From Brucella daejeonensis (GTDB lineage Bacteria; Pseudomonadota; Alphaproteobacteria; Rhizobiales; Rhizobiaceae), in assembly GCF_014199265.1 (NCBI RefSeq), contig NZ_JACIJG010000019.1, positions 1 through 60,974 on the forward strand: 60,974 nt of DNA, in the 5' to 3' direction. Shown piece after piece: positions 8,976 through 18,550 of this stretch. The translations under genes and the position numbers were made by a program. Below the pieces are notes generated by a model. The model did not search any database. It was not told where the DNA came from and worked only from the letters and a program-made list of their open reading frames with translations. Numbering within the stretch: the stretch's first letter is position 1; each line of letters starts with the position of its first letter.

Positions 8976-9985
8976 AGAAAAGCCTCAAGAATCTGACCGG
9001 CATCTTGGGCAGCGTGTTGATCACGCTGTTCGGGCTTATGGTCATTACATTCATGATCGGTCGCGTCATGCCGGTCGATCCGGTTATTGCCGCTGTGGGC
9101 GATAACGCGCCCGAGGCTGTTATTCAGCGTGTGCGCGCGGAAATGGGCCTCGACCAGCCGCTCGTTCTCCAGTTCGTCCATTATATCGGACAGGTGCTGC
9201 ACGGTGATTTTGGCAATTCCATTCTGACCCGAAACCCGGTTACGCAGGACATTTCCCGTTATTTCCCCGCAACGCTGGAACTGGCAACCGCCGCACTGAT
9301 CGTGGCTGCGGTGATCGGTATTCCGCTTGGCGTCTGGGCTGCGGCGCGGCAGGGTTCTTTCATCGATCAGACGATCCGCGTAATCTGTCTGGCCGGGCAT
9401 TCGGTCCCGGTTTTCATGCTGGCTCTGATTTCGCTTCTGGTTTTCTATGCGACGCTTGATATCGCGCCGGGGCCGGGAAGACAGGATATCATCTATGAGG
9501 GCATGATCCCGCATGTGACCGGCCTCCTTACCGTCGATACGCTGATCGAGGGCGATTGGGATGCATTCCGGGATGCCGTCTATCACATGATCCAACCGGT
9601 TCTGATCCTTGCCTATTTCAGCATGGCCTATATCACCCGAATGACCCGCGCTTTCATGCTTGACGCGCTGAAGGGCGAGTTCGTGATTACGGCACGCGCG
9701 AAAGGTTTGTCGCTGACCTCCGTTATCTGGAAACATGCGTTTCCGACCGTGGCCGTGCAACTCGTGACGGTTCTGGCACTCACCTATGCGGGCTTGCTCG
9801 AAGGTGCGGTGGTGACGGAAACGGTGTTTAGCTGGCCGGGTCTCGGTCAGTATCTGACGGTATCGCTAATGAATGCCGATATGAACCCGGTCGTGGGAGC
9901 GACGCTGCTCATCGGCGTCATCTATGTAGGGCTCAATCTGCTGGCCGATATTCTCTATAAAGTTCTGGATCCGCGTGTCCGATGA
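8972..9985 (+). CDS. dipeptide-type ABC permease (DppB-like)
   Basis: Inner-membrane permease of the DppB/OppB family, 337 aa. It begins at a GTG that overlaps the binding-protein stop codon (GTGA), so translational coupling is likely. It contains the family N-terminal MGLDQPLVLQF region and the EAA loop around ARAKGLSLTSVIWKHAF. About six membrane segments are visible. It partners with the next gene. Confidence 0.93.
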   Translation: MKKSLKNLTGILGSVLITLFGLMVITFMIGRVMPVDPVIAAVGDNAPEAVIQRVRAEMGLDQPLVLQFVHYIGQVLHGDFGNSILTRNPVTQDISRYFPATLELATAALIVAAVIGIPLGVWAAARQGSFIDQTIRVICLAGHSVPVFMLALISLLVFYATLDIAPGPGRQDIIYEGMIPHVTGLLTVDTLIEGDWDAFRDAVYHMIQPVLILAYFSMAYITRMTRAFMLDALKGEFVITARAKGLSLTSVIWKHAFPTVAVQLVTVLALTYAGLLEGAVVTETVFSWPGLGQYLTVSLMNADMNPVVGATLLIGVIYVGLNLLADILYKVLDPRVR

Positions 9986-10884
9986 TGTTCAGAAATTTCC
10001 ATAACTGGGCGCTGGATGAATCGCCTTCGTCCCGCTCTCAGGCAAATTGGGGCAGGCGCTACCGCATCTGGGTGAACCTGAAGGCCAATCCGCTGGCGAT
10101 GATCGGCCTTTTCATCATCATCGCTTTCGTCACCCTGTCGCTGGCAGCTCCATTGCTTGCGCCTTACGATCCAGGCATTCAGAATCTGGGCAATCGTCTT
10201 TCATCACCCACTGCCGAACACTGGTTCGGGACGGACGAGCTTGGCCGCGATATTCTCTCACGCATCCTCTACGGAGGACGCGTGACGCTCGGAATGGTGA
10301 TCGCGGTCGTCGTTCTCGTGGCTCCGATAGGTCTTTTCATCGGCTGTATCGCCGGATATTTCGGCGGTATCGTCGACACGGCATTGATGCGCATCACGGA
10401 CGTTTTTCTTGCTTTTCCCCGCCTCATCCTCGCGCTGGCCTTCGTGGCCGCGCTGAAACCCGGCGTTGAAAGCGCCGTGCTGGCAATTGCGCTGACCGCG
10501 TGGCCACCTTATGCACGCCTCGCGCGTGCCGAGACGATGACATTGCGTAAGAGTGATTTCATCGCAGCCGCCAAACTGACGGGCGCCTTGCCTTTCCGCA
10601 TCATTCTGCGCCACATCATGCCGTTGTGCGTACCGAGCGTGATCGTCCGCATTACTCTCGATATGAGTTCCATCATCATTACCGCCGCAAGTCTCGGCTT
10701 TCTCGGTATGGGTGCGCAACCGCCTTCGCCGGAGTGGGGCGCGATGATTGCTACCGCCAAGCGCTTCATCTTTGAGCAATGGTGGGTTGCCACGATCCCC
10801 GGCATCGCGATCTTTCTTGTATCGCTCGCCTTCAATTTCCTTGGCGACGGTCTGCGCGACGTGCTCGATCCGAAGCAGAATTGA
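9982..10884 (+). CDS. dipeptide-type ABC permease (DppC-like)
   Basis: Second permease (300 aa) of the DppC/OppC family. ATG 9982 overlaps the previous stop by four bases. The typical N-terminal segment has HWFGTDELGRDILSRILYG, and the EAA loop is AAKLTGALPFRIILRHIMP. It forms the translocation channel with the 8972-9985 product. Confidence 0.94.
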   Translation: MMFRNFHNWALDESPSSRSQANWGRRYRIWVNLKANPLAMIGLFIIIAFVTLSLAAPLLAPYDPGIQNLGNRLSSPTAEHWFGTDELGRDILSRILYGGRVTLGMVIAVVVLVAPIGLFIGCIAGYFGGIVDTALMRITDVFLAFPRLILALAFVAALKPGVESAVLAIALTAWPPYARLARAETMTLRKSDFIAAAKLTGALPFRIILRHIMPLCVPSVIVRITLDMSSIIITAASLGFLGMGAQPPSPEWGAMIATAKRFIFEQWWVATIPGIAIFLVSLAFNFLGDGLRDVLDPKQN

Positions 10885-10892
10885 GGAAACAG

Positions 10893-11723
10893 ATGCTGGT
10901 TGATATCAAGAATCTGCAGATCAGTTTTGAAACCCGCACCAGCCGTTTCGATGCCGTGCGCGGGCTTTCGCTTCAGCTTGATCGTGAAAAACTGGGCATT
11001 GTTGGTGAAAGCGGTTCGGGCAAAAGCCTGACCGCCCGTGCCTTGATGAAACTGCTCCCGCCAATCGCCGAGGTGAAGGCGGACAAGCTTTCGTTCGATG
11101 GCATCGACATTCTGTCGGCGAGCGAACGCGGTATGCGCCAGTTACGCGGCAAGCGGGCAGGATTCATCCTTCAGGACCCGAAATATTCGCTCAATCCAGT
11201 CAAGACGATTGGCGCGCAGGTTGCCGAAGCATGGCGCACACATAAGGGAGGCAGCAGGCGTCAGGCGATGGATGCAGCCGTCGATCTGCTCGATCAGGTC
11301 ATGATCCGCAATCCGGGGGAGGTGGCGAAGCTCTATCCGCATGAAGTTTCGGGCGGCATGGGGCAGCGCGTCATGATAGCCATGATGCTCGCGCCCGATC
11401 CCGAACTGCTTATCGCCGACGAACCGACGTCAGCGCTCGACGCCACAGTGCAGGCCGAAATCCTTCGCCTTATCGACGATCTCGTGTCGAAACGAGGCAT
11501 GGGGCTTCTGCTCATCAGCCATGATCTCCCGCTCGTTTCGCATTTCTGCGACCGCGTGATCGTCATGTATATGGGCCGCGTGATGGAAGAACTGAAGGCG
11601 TCTGAACTGGTCCGTGCCGAGCACCCCTATACGAAGGGACTCCTCAACTGCATTCCGTCGCTGACCCATCCCCGCGACCGGTTGCCTGTCCTCAATCGTG
11701 ACGCAAGCTGGCTGAATTCATGA
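10893..11723 (+). CDS. peptide ABC transporter ATP-binding protein (DppD-like)
   Basis: ATPase of the oligo/dipeptide importer family, 276 aa from ATG 10893, eight bases after the permease stop. Walker A is GESGSGKS, the signature VSGGMGQRVMIAMML and Walker [13 protein letters not shown]. It is shorter than typical DppD proteins and lacks the cysteine-rich C-terminal extension, ending soon after the HPYTKGLLNCIPS segment. A longer upstream reading to 10779 overlaps the permease and is unlikely. Confidence 0.93.
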   Translation: MLVDIKNLQISFETRTSRFDAVRGLSLQLDREKLGIVGESGSGKSLTARALMKLLPPIAEVKADKLSFDGIDILSASERGMRQLRGKRAGFILQDPKYSLNPVKTIGAQVAEAWRTHKGGSRRQAMDAAVDLLDQVMIRNPGEVAKLYPHEVSGGMGQRVMIAMMLAPDPELLIADEPTSALDATVQAEILRLIDDLVSKRGMGLLLISHDLPLVSHFCDRVIVMYMGRVMEELKASELVRAEHPYTKGLLNCIPSLTHPRDRLPVLNRDASWLNS

Positions 11724-12460
11724 TAGATATCGATCAACTCCGCATCAGTTTCAGCGAACGTGAAGTTGTCAAAGGCGTTTCTTTCCATGTGGAGAAGGGC
11801 GGCAGCTTCGGCATTGTCGGTGAAAGCGGTTCCGGCAAATCCACAATCCTGCGCGCCATGGCTGGACTCAACGAGCAATGGAGCGGGCGTATTGTATTCG
11901 ACGGCAAGGAAGTCGCCAGGAAGCGCACGCCAGCATTCTTTCGTCAGGTACAGATGGTATTTCAGGATCCGTTCGGTTCGCTGCACCCGCGGCAGACCAT
12001 CGATCGAATCCTGAGCGAATTGCTGCTCGTTCACGGCATAGGCGACATAGATAAGCGTATCGAAAAGGCGCTTGACGAGGTGGCGTTGCCAAAAGCCGCG
12101 CGGTTTCGTTTCCCTCATCAGCTTTCCGGTGGTCAGCGTCAGCGTGTTGCAATTGCCCGCGCGCTGATTGCGGAACCGGAAGTGTTGCTGCTGGACGAAC
12201 CGACATCGGCGCTCGATGTCTCGGTGCAGGCGGAAATTCTCAATCTTCTCGCGGACTTGCGTTCCGAGAAGAATCTTACCTATGTGTTGGTGAGCCACAA
12301 TCTCGCGGTAATTGCACATTTGTGCCCGCAAGTGGGTGTGATGCAGCACGGCGAGATGGTGGAGCAGCTCAGCGCCGATGATTTGCGGGCGGGGCGAACC
12401 AAGCATCCGCATACCACAGAATTGCGCGCCTTGAGCGTCAATCTGGAAGAACCTGCCTGA
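11720..12460 (+). CDS. peptide ABC transporter ATP-binding protein (DppF-like)
   Basis: Second ATPase (246 aa), overlapping the first by four bases. Motifs are Walker A GESGSGKST, signature [15 protein letters not shown], Walker [12 protein letters not shown] and the switch His in VSHNLAV. The C-terminal extension usual for DppF is reduced. It dimerises with the preceding ATPase to power peptide import. Confidence 0.93.
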   Translation: MIDIDQLRISFSEREVVKGVSFHVEKGGSFGIVGESGSGKSTILRAMAGLNEQWSGRIVFDGKEVARKRTPAFFRQVQMVFQDPFGSLHPRQTIDRILSELLLVHGIGDIDKRIEKALDEVALPKAARFRFPHQLSGGQRQRVAIARALIAEPEVLLLDEPTSALDVSVQAEILNLLADLRSEKNLTYVLVSHNLAVIAHLCPQVGVMQHGEMVEQLSADDLRAGRTKHPHTTELRALSVNLEEPA

Positions 12461-12470
12461 CGGAGTTTTC

Positions 12471-13979
12471 ATGTCAATGCATACGGACTGGAATGCGGCG
12501 TCGTTCGCCGCGAAGGTCTTTTCGAGAAGCTGGGCCAAAGGCGAACCGGGTGGTGTCATTATCGGCTTCGATCCCGGCGGCGTGAAATTTGCCTATGCGG
12601 GAGGGCTTGAGAGCCTTTCCACCGGTATACCGTTCACGGCCAGTTCCGTCGTCCGGTATGCATCGGTCACCAAACACGCATTTTGCGCGATGGTCCTCAA
12701 GCATCGCGATCTCATCCGTCTGGACGACAGGCTCGGCGATCATTTGCCTGAACTTCAGAGCCCACTTGCAGACGTTACGGTGGGCCGCGCGCTCGACATG
12801 ACGGGCGGCCTTCCCGACACGAGAGAATGTCTCACGCTTCTGGGATTATCCGTTTATACAGAAACGGAAGCCAGCCAGCTTCTGGAATATCTGGCGTCTC
12901 TTTCCCGGCTCAATTTCGAAGCGGGCTCGGAGATTTCCTATTCCAATACCGGTTATCGGCTGGTCGAGGCTGCGCTTGAACGGAAGGGATTGCGTTTCAA
13001 CGATTTCGTGAAGTCGGACATTGCCGGACTTCTCGATATTTTCATGGAGGCACCCGATGTCTGGAACGACCCGGTTGCGGGCCTTGTTCCCGGTTATTGG
13101 AAATCGGGCGACAAGTGGCAGCTTAGCTCCGCAGGCTTGCATATTTCGGCGTCCGGCAGCTTGACCGGCAGCGGTATGGCTCTGACGAAATGGGCGCAGG
13201 CCCTCGTCAACGGCGAAGGCGTGTTTGAAGGCATTCTCGATAAATTGTCCGCAGCACGTTTCCTGTCCGATGGAAGACCGACGGGCTACGGTCTGGGGCT
13301 GCGCTGGAATGAAGTGGGCGGCAAGCGTTTTGTGGGACATGGCGGATCGCATCCCGGTTACAAGAGCTATTTTTTGCTCGATCCAATCGCCAGGACCGGC
13401 ATGATCGTGGTTTCGAATCGTGAAGATGCCAACACCTACAAGATGGCCCGGGACTGCATGGTTGCCCTGAATGGCCTGCCGCTTCCGGAAACCAACTGCG
13501 CGATTCCTAACGGGCTTTACGTTACTGATACTGGACCGTTCTGGCTGGAAATGCGCGACGGGATCGCCAACTGGCTCGATTCCGAGGATACGCTTTACGA
13601 TATTGGCGATGGCTGGTCTTCTTCCATGTCACCGTCGTCCCCGGTCAAGCTGCGCTGGACCGGGGCAGAACTGGAAGGCGAAATTGGTTATGTAGAGCGA
13701 CGTCTGAAACCGGTGACACCGAAACCGGCCGGGCGGGAATTCGACGGCCGCTGGCAGGCGCCGCACGGCGGTGCTGTTTTCGACATCACGGATGGCCATG
13801 TCATTATGGGCGTCGGGCCGACGCGTCGTGCAATGCCGATGGAAGATCTGGGCCATGGCCGGGCTTTGTTCACGCTGCATGATGGCCCGTGGACGAAACG
13901 GGTCTGTCTGCATCGATTGAACGATAACCGCGTCGAACTGGTTCTTAGTCGCAGCAGGATGATCGAATACGTTCGCTAG
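12471..13979 (+). CDS. D-aminopeptidase-like serine hydrolase (family S12)
   Basis: A 502-aa penicillin-recognising-type hydrolase. The catalytic S-x-x-K is S65-VT-K68, the Y-x-N equivalent Y157-S-N159, and the third motif H290-G-G. A ~180-residue C-terminal beta-rich part follows, as in Ochrobactrum D-aminopeptidase with its two lipocalin-like domains. It removes N-terminal residues, classically D-amino acids, from peptides; a beta-lactamase or esterase role is the alternative. There is no signal peptide. It lies ten bases after the peptide ABC genes, so imported peptides are its probable substrate. Confidence 0.8.
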   Translation: MSMHTDWNAASFAAKVFSRSWAKGEPGGVIIGFDPGGVKFAYAGGLESLSTGIPFTASSVVRYASVTKHAFCAMVLKHRDLIRLDDRLGDHLPELQSPLADVTVGRALDMTGGLPDTRECLTLLGLSVYTETEASQLLEYLASLSRLNFEAGSEISYSNTGYRLVEAALERKGLRFNDFVKSDIAGLLDIFMEAPDVWNDPVAGLVPGYWKSGDKWQLSSAGLHISASGSLTGSGMALTKWAQALVNGEGVFEGILDKLSAARFLSDGRPTGYGLGLRWNEVGGKRFVGHGGSHPGYKSYFLLDPIARTGMIVVSNREDANTYKMARDCMVALNGLPLPETNCAIPNGLYVTDTGPFWLEMRDGIANWLDSEDTLYDIGDGWSSSMSPSSPVKLRWTGAELEGEIGYVERRLKPVTPKPAGREFDGRWQAPHGGAVFDITDGHVIMGVGPTRRAMPMEDLGHGRALFTLHDGPWTKRVCLHRLNDNRVELVLSRSRMIEYVR

Positions 13980-13995
13980 CTTGGAATATTCGGAG

Positions 13996-14038
13996 TGCAA
14001 TATGCGGCGGAAGGGCAACCTTACCGCCGCATATTGCA
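13996..14038 (+). terminator. strong rho-independent-type terminator
   Basis: A perfect 15-bp stem (TGCAATATGCGGCGG with its complement at 14024-14038) encloses a 13-base loop. The T-rich stretch TTGTGTTAGTTTT follows. It ends the peptide-transport operon before adenine deaminase. Confidence 0.75.
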
Positions 14039-14084
14039 TTGTGTTAGTTTTCTGAAATTGATTCCGGGAATATGAGGTGACGTG

Positions 14085-15776
14085 ATGCTGGAGCGGATGA
14101 TCGATCAGGGTGCAGGGCGTGAGCCGGCCGACATCGTTCTGAAAGGCGGACGTTTCTTCGACCTCGTGACAGGCGAGCTTGTCGAAAGCGATATTGCGAT
14201 TTGCGAAGACCGAATTGTCGGAACATTCGGCAGCTATCGGGGGAAGCGGGAAATCGATGTTTCCGGGCGGATAATTGTGCCGGGATTCATCGATACGCAT
14301 CTTCACATCGAATCCTCGCATGTGACACCGCATGAATTCGACCGTTGCGTATTGCCGCAAGGTGTTACGACAGTCATCTGCGATCCGCACGAGATTGCAA
14401 ATGTTCTGGGTGTCGAAGGGATAAAATTCTTCCTCGATAGCGCTATGGAAACCGTCATGGATATCCGCGTGCAGCTCTCGAGTTGTGTACCGGCGACGCA
14501 TATGGAAACGGCGGGCGCTGAACTTCTGATCGATGACCTGCTGCCCTTTGCCGGGCACCCGAAGGTGATCGGTCTCGCCGAGTTCATGAATTTTCCCGGC
14601 ATTCTCTCCAAGGACCCTGAATGCATGGCAAAGCTGAAGGCGTTCCAGGGCCGGCATATCGACGGTCATGCTCCGCTTCTGCGCGGTCTTGATCTCAACG
14701 GTTACATTTCGGCAGGCATTCGCACCGAGCATGAGGCGACGAGCGCCGAAGAAGCGTTGGAGAAAATGCGCAAGGGCATGTATGTGCTGGTGCGAGAGGG
14801 GTCCGTCTCCAAGGACCTGAAGGCTTTGATGCCCATCATCACCGAGCGTCATGCGCAGTTTCTGGCATTGTGCACGGATGACCGGAACCCACTTGATATC
14901 GCCGATCAGGGGCATCTGGATTATCTCATCCGCACGGCGATTGCCGGTGGAGTCGCGCCTATCGCCATCTATCGTGCGGCAAGCGTTTCCGCAGCACGCG
15001 CTTTCGGCCTCTTCGACCGTGGTCTGGTGGCGCCCGGTCAGCGGGCCGATCTGGTTGTGGTGGATAGCCTCGAAGATTGTCACGCCGAAATCGTTCTTTC
15101 CGGGGGCAGGGTGGTTTCCGATCAACTGTTCTCCACGCGCAAGACGGTGGCGCCAGTCGGACGCAACAGTGTCAAGGCGCCTCGCGTCAGCGCCTCCAGC
15201 TTCCGGTCACATTCCAACAGCGGCAAGACACGTGCTATCGGTATCGTTCCCGGCAAGATCATTACCGAAAGTCTCGAATTTGAACTGAAGGTCGGGCCGA
15301 ACGGCGTCGAACCGGATTTCGAGAAGGACGTCGTGAAGATTGCGGTTGTCGAGCGCCACGGCAAGAACGGCAATATAGCGACCGGCTTCGTGCACGGTTT
15401 CGGTTTGAAGGCCGGAGCGATAGCTTCGACCGTCAGTCACGACAGCCACAATATCTGTGTCGTGGGAACATCCGATGAGGATATCGCAGCGGCTGCGAAC
15501 CGGCTTGGCGAAATCGAAGGCGGGTTTGTCGTCGTGAGAGACGGGAAAGTGTTGGCGGAGATGCCTCTTCCCATAGCGGGTTTGATGAGTTCGGAATCTT
15601 ATGAAACCGTCCGCGACCAACTGCGCGTTCTGCGTCATGCAGCCGAGGAGCTGGGTTCCGTTCTGGAGGAGCCCTTCCTGCAATTGGCCTTTATCGCTCT
15701 TCCGGTGATCCCGCATCTCAAGATCACCGACCGCGGTCTGGTCGATGTCGACAAGTTCGAGTTTGTCGGTAACTGA
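14085..15776 (+). CDS. ade: adenine deaminase
   Basis: Amidohydrolase-superfamily enzyme (563 aa) that converts adenine to hypoxanthine for purine salvage or use as nitrogen source. Metal and active-site elements are [32 protein letters not shown] and [10 protein letters not shown]. The C-terminal adenine deaminase domain has [12 protein letters not shown]. Start ATG 14085 has GAGGTG upstream. It follows a strong terminator, so it probably has its own promoter. It is flanked by amino acid and peptide catabolism genes. Confidence 0.95.
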   Translation: MLERMIDQGAGREPADIVLKGGRFFDLVTGELVESDIAICEDRIVGTFGSYRGKREIDVSGRIIVPGFIDTHLHIESSHVTPHEFDRCVLPQGVTTVICDPHEIANVLGVEGIKFFLDSAMETVMDIRVQLSSCVPATHMETAGAELLIDDLLPFAGHPKVIGLAEFMNFPGILSKDPECMAKLKAFQGRHIDGHAPLLRGLDLNGYISAGIRTEHEATSAEEALEKMRKGMYVLVREGSVSKDLKALMPIITERHAQFLALCTDDRNPLDIADQGHLDYLIRTAIAGGVAPIAIYRAASVSAARAFGLFDRGLVAPGQRADLVVVDSLEDCHAEIVLSGGRVVSDQLFSTRKTVAPVGRNSVKAPRVSASSFRSHSNSGKTRAIGIVPGKIITESLEFELKVGPNGVEPDFEKDVVKIAVVERHGKNGNIATGFVHGFGLKAGAIASTVSHDSHNICVVGTSDEDIAAAANRLGEIEGGFVVVRDGKVLAEMPLPIAGLMSSESYETVRDQLRVLRHAAEELGSVLEEPFLQLAFIALPVIPHLKITDRGLVDVDKFEFVGN

Positions 15777-15807
15777 TATAGGCTGACCTTGCCGGTTCAC
15801 TTGGTCG

Positions 15808-16236
15808 TTAACGATCGATCCGCGTCGAAAGGATGATGGACGACATCGTGCGCTCGACGCCCTCCAGGGCGCCGATGCGATCCAGTATGGCATCCAGCTC
15901 CTGGATTGACGGCGCTTCAACGACGACAATCATGTCGAAATGCCCGCTCACCGAATGAAGCGATCGCACGGCCATAATGCCGCGAAGCGCGGTTTCGACC
16001 TTGGACGCAAGCTTGGGCAGTGCCGTTACCAGAACGTGCGCGCGCACCAGATCACGCTCGAATTCCGGCGCGATTCGCACCGTGTAACCTTCGATAACTC
16101 CACGCTTTTCCAGCTTCTCGATCCGGCTTTGAACCGTGGTGCGGGAAACACCGAGCCGCCTTGCAAGCTCTGCGGTCGAGGCACGCGCGTTTTCACGGAG
16201 CAGGGCGATGAGTGTGAGATCGGCTTCTGTCGTCAT
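15808..16236 (-). CDS. Lrp/AsnC-family transcriptional regulator
   Basis: A 142-aa feast/famine regulator with an N-terminal helix-turn-helix (STAELARRLGVSRTTVQSRIEKL) and a C-terminal ligand-binding RAM domain. I chose the ATG at 16236 (MTTEADL), since the ten residues upstream are not family-like. It is divergent from a lysine-dehydrogenase-like gene 123 bases away. Local control by an amino acid, perhaps lysine, is the natural inference. Confidence 0.92.
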   Translation of the reverse strand: MTTEADLTLIALLRENARASTAELARRLGVSRTTVQSRIEKLEKRGVIEGYTVRIAPEFERDLVRAHVLVTALPKLASKVETALRGIMAVRSLHSVSGHFDMIVVVEAPSIQELDAILDRIGALEGVERTMSSIILSTRIDR

Positions 16237-16257
16237 AATGCATATTGAATACGTCAA

Positions 16258-16271
16258 TTTGTTCAAACAAA
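16258..16271. promoter_or_regulatory. candidate Lrp-type operator
   Basis: TTTGTT-CA-AACAAA is a 14-base palindrome in the AT-rich gap between the divergent Lrp and lysine-dehydrogenase-like genes. A second symmetric element, GCAT-N6-ATGC, lies at 16306-16319. Lrp proteins bind several such AT-rich sites. The assignment is inferred from position. Confidence 0.4.
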
Positions 16272-16359
16272 CAACGTCATATCGTCAGTTTATATGCTTC
16301 TTTTTGCATGAAACTATGCGATTTTTGTATATCCGAATTGCATTCCAAGGGGAAAATAC

Positions 16360-17463
16360 ATGAAAGAGATCGTTGTTGTCGGCGCAGGAAAAATCGGCGC
16401 CACCATTGCCGATCTTCTCGCTTCCACGGGCGAGTATGCCGTCACCGTCGTTGATCGCTCCCAGACACAGCTCGATGCGCTGGAATCGGGTGCGACAGTC
16501 AAGACGCAGGCACTCGACATTGAAGATGCGAAGGCGCTGGAAGCCGCTCTTGCAGGTAAGTTTGCCGTGCTCAGCGCTGCTCCGTTCCACCTGACCACGC
16601 GTATCGCCGAAGCTGCCGCCAAGGCAGGCGTTCACTATCTCGACCTGACCGAAGATGTTGCCAGTACCCGCCGCGTCAAGGAGCTGGCGAAAGACGCGAA
16701 AACCGCGTTCATTCCACAGTGTGGCCTTGCTCCGGGATTTATTTCGATCGTCGCTTACGATCTGGCGAAGCGTTTCGACACCCTGGACAGCGTTCGCATG
16801 CGCGTCGGTGCCCTTCCACAATATCCCTCGAATGCTCTGAACTATAACCTGACCTGGAGCACGGACGGCGTCATCAACGAATATATCGAGCCGTGCGAAG
16901 CCATTGTGAACGGCGAATTGACCGAAGTTCCCGCTCTTGAGGAACGTGAGGAGTTCTCGCTTGATGGCGTGACCTACGAAGCCTTCAACACTTCTGGCGG
17001 TCTTGGCACGCTTTGCGAAACCCTCGAAGGCAAGGTACGCACACTCAACTATCGCACCATCCGCTATCCGGGCCACGTTGCACTGATGAAGGCCCTGCTT
17101 AACGATCTCGGCCTGCGTCACCGCCGTGAAGTGCTCAAGGATATCTTTGAGAACGCTCTGCCGACGACCCTTCAGGACGTGGTGGTGATTTTCGTAACCG
17201 TTTCCGGCACGAAGAACGGTCGCCTGGTTCAGGAAACCTATGCGAACAAGGTCTATGCCGCTCAGGTCGGCAAGATCGTTCGTTCAGGTATCCAGATCAC
17301 GACGGCTTCGGCAATCTGTGCGGTGCTCGATATGCTTGCCAAGGGCAATCTCCCGCAGCAGGGGTTCATTCGTCAGGAAGACATTACGCTTGAATCTTTC
17401 CTTGCGAACCGCTTCGGCAAGGCCTACGCACAGGAAGATCATTGCGCACGTCTGGTTGCCTGA
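16360..17463 (+). CDS. saccharopine dehydrogenase family; probable lysine 6-dehydrogenase
   Basis: A 367-aa NAD(P)-binding enzyme. The N-terminal Rossmann motif is VVGAGKIGA. The segment HYLDLTEDV and the conserved QCGLAPGFI are typical of saccharopine reductase/lysine dehydrogenase relatives. Lysine 6-dehydrogenase forms the semialdehyde that cyclises to piperideine-6-carboxylate. The divergent Lrp regulator and the two basic-amino-acid binding proteins just downstream support a role in lysine catabolism. Other amino acid dehydrogenase activities of this family are possible. Confidence 0.8.
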   Translation: MKEIVVVGAGKIGATIADLLASTGEYAVTVVDRSQTQLDALESGATVKTQALDIEDAKALEAALAGKFAVLSAAPFHLTTRIAEAAAKAGVHYLDLTEDVASTRRVKELAKDAKTAFIPQCGLAPGFISIVAYDLAKRFDTLDSVRMRVGALPQYPSNALNYNLTWSTDGVINEYIEPCEAIVNGELTEVPALEEREEFSLDGVTYEAFNTSGGLGTLCETLEGKVRTLNYRTIRYPGHVALMKALLNDLGLRHRREVLKDIFENALPTTLQDVVVIFVTVSGTKNGRLVQETYANKVYAAQVGKIVRSGIQITTASAICAVLDMLAKGNLPQQGFIRQEDITLESFLANRFGKAYAQEDHCARLVA

Positions 17464-17483
17464 TAGCCGTCACCGCATGAAGG

Positions 17484-17520
17484 AGGGACCTGTTGCATTT
17501 GCGTGCAACTGGTCTCTTTT
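17484..17520 (+). terminator. rho-independent terminator
   Basis: AGGGACCTGTTGCA pairs with TGCAACTGGTCTCT (one G-T pair, one mismatch) around a six-base loop. TTTT follows at once and a second run (GTGTTTT) comes shortly after. It ends the lysine-dehydrogenase-like transcript. Confidence 0.75.
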
Positions 17521-17640
17521 GTGTTTTGGTGTTCAGGGATATGGCGCCCTACCAAAGTCGCAATTGAACAGGATCGGGTTTAGGCGCATTGCCGATCCAA
17601 ACCGGCGGCCGGTTAGCCGCTCCAAACGAATAGGAAACAC

Positions 17641-18402
17641 ATGCTGAAATCAGTTTTGCTGGCCGGTCTGGCCTCTGTCTTTTTCGCATTGCCGGCACAG
17701 GCAAAGGAATGGAAAGAAATTCGCATTGCCAGCGAAGGAGCATATCCCCCCTTCAATTACATGTCTCCGGACGGCAAGCTCGAAGGCTTCGATCTCGATA
17801 TCGCCAATGCTCTTTGCGAGGCAATGGAAGCAAAGTGCACGATCGTCGCCAATGACTGGGATGGCATGATTCCGGGTTTGCAGGCCAACAAGTTCGATGC
17901 TGTCATTGCGTCGATGGCCATCACTGAAGAGCGCGAAAAGCAGATTGCATTCTCCGAGCGCTATTACACGACGCCGCTCGCGGTCGTCGTGCCGAAGGAT
18001 TCGGATATCTCTTCGCTCGATCCCTCCGCATTTGATGGAAAGACGGTGGGCGCACAGGCCGGCACCACCCAGGGCAATTATGCCGACGACGTCTACGGCA
18101 AGGCCGGAGCCGATGTGAAGCTTTATCCGACGGCCGACGAAGCCAATGCCGATCTCGAAAGTGGGCGTCTCGATGCAATTGCGGCCGACAAGTTCCTTGC
18201 AGCCGACTGGCTGAAGAAGCAGGGCGCGGAATGCTGCAAGTTCCTCGGCGATATTCCGGGTTCGGAAACGAAGATTGCCGTTGCGCTTCGCCAGGGTGAC
18301 GACGATCTGCGCGCGCAGTTCAATGCCGCCATCAAGAAGATCCGCGAGAACGGAACTTACGAAACAATTCGCAAGAAATACTTCGATTTCGACATCTATT
18401 GA
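17641..18402 (+). CDS. amino acid ABC substrate-binding protein (basic amino acid type)
   Basis: Family 3 binding protein, 253 aa, with a cleavable signal ending ALPAQA. The sequence EGAYPPFNY, the paired cysteines in ALCEAMEAKCTIV and DWDGMIPGL are hallmarks of lysine/arginine/ornithine-type binding proteins. It is followed by a close paralogue, and no permease or ATPase lies next to either. It must use a transporter encoded elsewhere or one of the amino acid systems in this window. Confidence 0.9.
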   Translation: MLKSVLLAGLASVFFALPAQAKEWKEIRIASEGAYPPFNYMSPDGKLEGFDLDIANALCEAMEAKCTIVANDWDGMIPGLQANKFDAVIASMAITEEREKQIAFSERYYTTPLAVVVPKDSDISSLDPSAFDGKTVGAQAGTTQGNYADDVYGKAGADVKLYPTADEANADLESGRLDAIAADKFLAADWLKKQGAECCKFLGDIPGSETKIAVALRQGDDDLRAQFNAAIKKIRENGTYETIRKKYFDFDIY

Positions 18403-18550
18403 TGTGACGAAAATTCGCTCCGGGCGTCCCTAAAAGCTGCTTGCAGTCAGAGACGCCGGTGCTTCAGTGACGGCAAGCGCATAAATGGGGCGCGGCCGTT
18501 AGCGGGAATTTCCGCAAAATGACGACCATAAAGCAGTAAGGGGAAGAACA

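Noticed and set aside
13990..14084. Possible purine riboswitch before adenine deaminase
   Set aside because: The sequence is a simple perfect hairpin with T-rich tail; the conserved junction of purine riboswitches is absent.
13629..15125. 498-aa minus-strand open frame over adenine deaminase
   Set aside because: The plus-strand genes have complete catalytic motifs; the mirror frame has none.
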